From CAYNNQ01 sp964398785 (lineage in GTDB: Bacteria; Desulfobacterota; Desulfovibrionia; Desulfovibrionales; Desulfonatronovibrionaceae), in NCBI GenBank assembly GCA_964398785.1, contig CAYNNQ010000007.1:1-64000 (forward strand): a stretch of 64,000 nucleotides of DNA, read 5' to 3'. Of the stretch, positions 61,547-64,000 are shown piece after piece. Below the pieces are notes generated by a model. The model searched no databases. It was given only the letters and a program-made list of their open reading frames with translations, and had not been told where the DNA came from. Both the position numbers and the translations under genes were made by a program. Position 1 is the stretch's first letter; every line of letters begins with the position of its first letter.

Positions 61547-63004
61547 ATGGACAAGGTTACCAAAATGGGTCTTACTTTCGACGATATATTGCTATTGCCC
61601 GCGTATTCGGAAGTTTTGCCGGACAAGGCCGATCTGCGGACCAGTTTGAGCCGGGAGATCCAATTGAACATTCCGCTAATAAGCGCGGCCATGGATACAG
61701 TGACCGAATCCAGGATGGCTATTTCCATGGCCCGGGCCGGGGGAGCAGGAGTTATCCATAAAAATATGGATATCTCTGATCAGCGCAAGGAGGTGGAAAA
61801 GGTAAAAAAGTCGGAAAGCGGTATGATTGTGGATCCGGTTACAGTCCACCCCGGGGATACTGTAGAACATGTCCTGCAAATGATGGCTGAATACCGGATC
61901 TCCGGATTGCCGGTTGTAGAAGGCGAGAGGCTCGCGGGGATAGTTACTAACCGGGATGTCCGTTTTGTCCGTGATTTGAAGACGCGGGTTAAAGAGGTAA
62001 TGACCTCGCAGGCTCTGGTGACTGTTCCGGTGGGTACTACCCTGGAAGAGGCCAAGCAACTCTTGCACAGGAACAAAATAGAGAAACTACTGGTTGTGGA
62101 TAATTCTGAAAGGGTGCAGGGTCTTATTACTATCAAGGATATCGAGAAAGTCAAAAAATATCCGAACGCTTGCAAGGACAACCTGGGAAGACTTCGGGTA
62201 GGTGCGGCTGTTGGCGTGGGCGAGGACCGCGATGCCCGAGTCCAGGAGTTGCTGGATGCTGAAGTGGATTTTATAGTTCTGGACTCCGCGCATGGACATT
62301 CCGGGAATATTATCCGTTCCGCAGAGGCGGTGAAATCCGATTTTCCGGATTGTCAGTTGATAGCGGGCAATGTAGCAACCTTTGAGGGAGTCAAGGCACT
62401 AACCAAGGCAGGGGTGGATGCAGTAAAAATCGGCATTGGTCCGGGTTCGATTTGCACTACCCGGGTTGTGGCCGGGGTAGGCGTCCCCCAGATCACGGCG
62501 ATAATGGATGCGGTCAAGGCCTGCCGGGAAGCAGATTGCTGCTTGATTGCCGATGGGGGAGTGAAGTTTTCCGGTGATGTCGTCAAGGCGATAGCCTCGG
62601 GTGCCGATTCGGTGATGATGGGCAGCATGCTTGCCGGGACTGAGGAAAGCCCGGGAGAAACAGTATTGTATCAGGGCCGTACGTACAAAATATATCGGGG
62701 AATGGGCTCGATCGATGCCATGAAGGAAGGCAGCTCGGATCGTTATTTTCAGGAAAAGGCATCCAAGCATGTACCGGAAGGGATTGTGGGTCGTGTTCCC
62801 TTTAAGGGTCCGGTAATGGATACGGTGCATCAATTGCTCGGGGGGTTGCGTTCCGGAATGGGCTATGCCGGTTGCGCTTCAATCCCTGAGCTGAAAGAGG
62901 ATGCCCGTTTTATCCAGATTTCTCCTGCCGGACTGCGGGAGAGTCACGTACATGACGTAATTATCTCCAAGGAAGCCCCGAACTACCGGGTGGAGAATAA
63001 TTAG
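61547..63004 (+). CDS. guaB: IMP dehydrogenase
   Basis: 485 residues with an AAGGAGATTGGGAT ribosome site. TIM barrel with the catalytic Cys in GPGSICTTR, tandem CBS domains (about 93-205) and the flap RYFQEKASKHVPEGIVGRVP. It oxidises IMP to XMP with NAD, first step to GMP. guaA follows 276 bases later. A terminator-like hairpin and MITE copy E separate the two, so they may not be strictly co-transcribed. Confidence 0.97.
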   Translation: MDKVTKMGLTFDDILLLPAYSEVLPDKADLRTSLSREIQLNIPLISAAMDTVTESRMAISMARAGGAGVIHKNMDISDQRKEVEKVKKSESGMIVDPVTVHPGDTVEHVLQMMAEYRISGLPVVEGERLAGIVTNRDVRFVRDLKTRVKEVMTSQALVTVPVGTTLEEAKQLLHRNKIEKLLVVDNSERVQGLITIKDIEKVKKYPNACKDNLGRLRVGAAVGVGEDRDARVQELLDAEVDFIVLDSAHGHSGNIIRSAEAVKSDFPDCQLIAGNVATFEGVKALTKAGVDAVKIGIGPGSICTTRVVAGVGVPQITAIMDAVKACREADCCLIADGGVKFSGDVVKAIASGADSVMMGSMLAGTEESPGETVLYQGRTYKIYRGMGSIDAMKEGSSDRYFQEKASKHVPEGIVGRVPFKGPVMDTVHQLLGGLRSGMGYAGCASIPELKEDARFIQISPAGLRESHVHDVIISKEAPNYRVENN

Positions 63005-63016
63005 TTTCCATCCGCT

Positions 63017-63044
63017 CCGCACCCAAATTTCAATCTGGGTGCGG
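63017..63044 (+). terminator. Terminator after guaB
   Basis: Perfect 9 bp stem CCGCACCCA (63017-63025) with TGGGTGCGG (63036-63044), 10-base loop, followed by GATTTT. The same CCGCACCCA/TGGGTGCGG stem appears at the tip of hairpin element copy 3. Confidence 0.7.
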
Positions 63045-63051
63045 GATTTTC

Positions 63052-63177
63052 CCTGCGCCTGTAAAAATATTTTTTTGCAGGCATTAAGTTTTAAGTTGAA
63101 AGTTTAATTAAAATCAGAGGGTTGCAAGATTTGATCTGTGCGGTTAATTCCAGCCTTTGACTTTTTGCAGTGGCCTC
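63052..63177 (+). repeat. MITE-like element, copy E
   Basis: 126 bp. Left end CCTGCGCCTGTAAAAAT with TTTTTTTGCAGGC closing the first hairpin; right end GACTTTTTGCAGTGGCCTC. The interior shares TTAAGTTTTAAGTTGAAAG and CTGTGCGGTTAATTCCAGCC, the latter almost as in copy D. No clear flanking duplication. It sits between the guaB terminator and guaA. Confidence 0.8.
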
Positions 63178-63219
63178 TAACAGGAAAAAATCTCATTCCC
63201 GAACCCAAAACCTGTTATT

Positions 63220-63256
63220 TCTAGACACGGAAATTATTGAATTTCCGGACAAGGAC
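63220..63256 (+). repeat. Copy 2 of the 37 bp intergenic motif, before guaA
   Basis: Starts TCTAGACACGG, contains AAATTATTGAATTTCCGG and ends ACAAGGAC. The stem CGGAAAT/ATTTCCG is perfect over 7 bp. It ends 24 bases before the guaA start, a spacing nearly the same as for copy 1 and the kinase at 2227. Confidence 0.6.
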
Positions 63257-63280
63257 TAATTAGATCAGCAGAGAGTATAA

Positions 63281-64000
63281 ATGAAGCAAGAGAATAAAGT
63301 GGTAGTCCTGGATTTCGGCTCTCAGTATACGCAGTTGATAGCCCGCCGTATCAGGGAATCCGGAGTTTATTCGGAGATTCACCCCTGCAATGAGGATCTG
63401 CAGGGGGTCAAGGATATGAACCCCGGAGCGATTGTCCTGTCCGGAGGTCCGGCTAGCGTTCGTTCCGCGGAATCTCCGGGCATCGACCCGGGTATATTTG
63501 AGTGGGATATTCCTATATTGGGAATTTGTTACGGTATGCAGCTTGCTGCCAAGGTTCTGGGGTCTGAGGTTACTCCGGCGCAAAACAGGGAATATGGGCG
63601 GGCGGAACTGGAGATGATAGACGACTGTCCCCTCTGGAAGGGACTGGACAGGGAAAGCAAGACCACGGTCTGGATGTCGCACGGGGATACTGTCCATACA
63701 TTGCCTTCCGGATTTAGCCGGTTTGGTGCTACAAAAGATATCGAAATAGCGGCGATGGGAAATCCGGAAAAACGGATATATGCCCTTCAATTCCATCCGG
63801 AGGTGGCCCACACGGACAACGGGCAAAAAATATTGGATAATTTTTTGTATGAGGTAGCCGGTTTGAGTCCCACATGGACCATGGCTTCCTATGTGGATAC
63901 GGTAATAAAAGAACTTCGGGAGGAGATAGGGGAAGACCATGTGGTTTGCGCCCTGAGTGGAGGAATAGACTCCACTGTTACCGCTGTTCTTTTGCATCGG
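63281..64000 (+). CDS. guaA: GMP synthase (glutamine-hydrolysing), truncated by the window end
   Basis: First 240 codons. Amidotransferase domain: VVVLDFGSQYTQLIARRIRE, the nucleophile Cys in LGICYGMQLAA and His/Glu in LQFHPEVAHTD. The ATP pyrophosphatase domain begins at about 205 with the P-loop LSGGIDSTV near the window edge. It aminates XMP to GMP, completing the route begun by guaB. The ribosome site is modest (GAGAGTATAA). Confidence 0.97.
   Translation, partial: MKQENKVVVLDFGSQYTQLIARRIRESGVYSEIHPCNEDLQGVKDMNPGAIVLSGGPASVRSAESPGIDPGIFEWDIPILGICYGMQLAAKVLGSEVTPAQNREYGRAELEMIDDCPLWKGLDRESKTTVWMSHGDTVHTLPSGFSRFGATKDIEIAAMGNPEKRIYALQFHPEVAHTDNGQKILDNFLYEVAGLSPTWTMASYVDTVIKELREEIGEDHVVCALSGGIDSTVTAVLLHR

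Noticed and set aside
1..64000. CRISPR arrays, transposases, phage genes, toxin-antitoxin or defence systems
   Set aside because: Both strands were read for spaced direct repeats and for such proteins; the repeats found are dispersed, not arrayed, and no such protein is present.

Overview
The window looks like a chromosomal segment of a sulfate-reducing deltaproteobacterium of the order Desulfovibrionales. This is an inference from gene content: a biotin ligase, pyruvate carboxylase and long PEP synthase-like trio; a cytochrome c maturation operon with a CXXXY-type CcmE directly before guaB and guaA; CxxC-bearing PAS domains; and very many sensor kinases and chemoreceptors. No rRNA, CRISPR array, transposase, phage gene or defence system was seen. 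A run of 100 N at 18173-18272 is an assembly gap.

Layout. 21-8493: three hybrid sensor kinases and a small membrane protein, all on +. 8557-8943 (-): a small exported DUF4168 protein. 9537-12501: a membrane sensor kinase and an NtrC-type sigma54 activator. 12617-17261: an MscS channel, a PAS kinase and an EAL-HDOD protein. 17833-18365: a secreted pentapeptide-repeat protein broken by the gap. 18480-24358 (-): a heme-binding chemoreceptor, a receiver-GGDEF-EAL protein, purQ, tadA and tRNA-Ser(CGA), apparently one transcription unit. 24714-34957: a chemosensory operon (CheA, receptor, CheW, CheB, CheR) interleaved with a complete partner-switching set (STAS protein, receiver-PP2C phosphatase, RsbW-like kinase), ending at a convergent lone receiver. 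35124-44140: birA, pyc and a PEP synthase-like enzyme. 44256-48926: dxs, thiC, rimI, a cupin and an Mth938-like protein. 49335-54393: cell-surface sugar genes (four glycosyltransferases and gmhB). 54914-55954: a CNNM/CBS membrane protein. 56234-61428: ccmEFABCD plus a TPR protein. 61547-64000: guaB and a truncated guaA.

How the genes work together. The first half is almost wholly signal transduction: phosphorelay, c-di-GMP and chemotaxis-like control. The second half is housekeeping: anaplerosis around pyruvate, PEP and oxaloacetate with the ligase that biotinylates the carboxylase; DXP and pyrimidine supply for thiamine and isoprenoids; LPS core heptose; periplasmic c-type cytochrome assembly; and GMP synthesis.

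The least expected content is in the spaces between genes. Five copies of a 115-132 bp MITE-like element, all in the same orientation, lie in intergenic spacers; two are flanked by 6-8 bp direct repeats, and one of these is inserted inside a second element. That second family, of long-hairpin elements, has four copies. Two smaller repeat families also occur. I recognise none of these from memory; whether they are undescribed needs a database search.
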